Shown: positions 49,894 through 49,943 of the stretch, in pieces | Layout: the number at the start of each line of letters is the position of its first letter | How positions within the stretch are numbered: the stretch's first letter is position 1 | Source of the DNA: an uncultured Lachnospiraceae bacterium | GTDB taxonomy: Bacteria > Bacillota > Clostridia > Lachnospirales > Lachnospiraceae | Direction of reading: 5' to 3' | Assembly (NCBI GenBank): GCA_910584965.1 | Contig: CAJUDZ010000025.1 | Coordinates: forward strand, 1-49,943 | Length of the DNA stretch: 49,943 nucleotides | The notes under the pieces: generated by a model | Database searches by the model: none | Seen by the model: the letters and a program-made list of their open reading frames with translations, nothing else | Told to the model about the DNA's origin: nothing | Program-made: the position numbers and the translations under genes

Positions 49894-49943
49894 GTGAAAG
49901 AAAGTAGAGGACAGCCGATAAATGGCACACTTAAACAAGCTAT
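49894..49943 (+). CDS. Start of a gene cut by the window end
   Basis: GTG at 49894 stands 7 nt after GGGGGAGG and opens a frame to the end of the window (MKESRGQPINGTLKQA). It lies 40 bp after the RHH gene on the same strand. Too short to identify. Confidence 0.45.
   Translation, partial: MKESRGQPINGTLKQA

Noticed and set aside
1..49943. tRNA or rRNA genes
   Set aside because: No cloverleaf with a GTTCGA-type arm and no rRNA stretch was found in the intergenic regions examined by eye.

Overview
The window looks like a chromosomal segment of a low-to-mid GC Gram-positive anaerobe of the Clostridia, most likely a Lachnospiraceae relative. The pointers are: S10-spc-alpha gene order with secY-adk-map-KOW protein-infA-rpmJ; a zinc-type S14; a zinc-LID adenylate kinase; the ecfA1-ecfA2-ecfT-truA-rplM-rpsI block; strong AGGAGG ribosome binding sites; and sigma-A type promoters. 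The species cannot be named from sequence reading alone.

Layout. 1-3044 (minus strand): an RlmI-like SAM methyltransferase, a secreted LysM protein and a membrane-anchored RsiV-like protein. 3378-8174: a lantibiotic-immunity-type (LanFEG) ABC transporter on the minus strand, divergent from an OmpR-type response regulator and its histidine kinase; no lantibiotic biosynthesis gene is visible. 8175-26201: one long ribosomal protein run from a promoter and about 280-nt structured leader through rpsJ...rplO, secY, adk, map, a KOW protein, infA, rpmJ, rpsM, rpsK, rpsD, rpoA and rplQ, closed by a strong terminator. Nearly every wide gap in this run is filled by palindromic or tandem repeats. 26265-29137: a BlaI/BlaR1-like pair with a textbook promoter/operator. 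29151-38045: a cell-envelope region with an M15 peptidase, two large multi-spanning membrane proteins (one GT-C-like), an FAD oxidoreductase, two DPM1-like glycosyltransferases and a DegT aminotransferase. The set resembles the ArnB/ArnC/ArnT logic of lipid-linked amino-sugar transfer. This region separates rplQ from the ECF transporter module (38046-40724), with which it is normally contiguous. 40770-42655: truA, then a consensus promoter and candidate L13 leader, then rplM-rpsI.

42656-48907 is an accessory, partly decayed region. It holds a candidate small RNA, an AT-rich minus-strand block (TetR regulator, internally shortened MATE pump, DUF4180 protein, CPBP protease), a 5'-truncated FtsX-type permease remnant and a small membrane protein. 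It then holds a transcription-attenuation leader (leader peptide, two intrinsic terminators, an antiterminator pairing) in front of a SAM methyltransferase whose 3' end is joined out of frame to the C-terminal remnant of an XRE regulator. 48908-49943 carries a ribbon-helix-helix protein behind iterated TGATAT motifs and the first codons of a further gene.

The least explained signals are the composite hairpin elements in the ribosomal protein gaps, whose paralogous copies show compensatory stem changes, the attenuation leader at 47596-47851, and the Arn-like cassette. No tRNA, rRNA, CRISPR array, transposase or integrase was seen.
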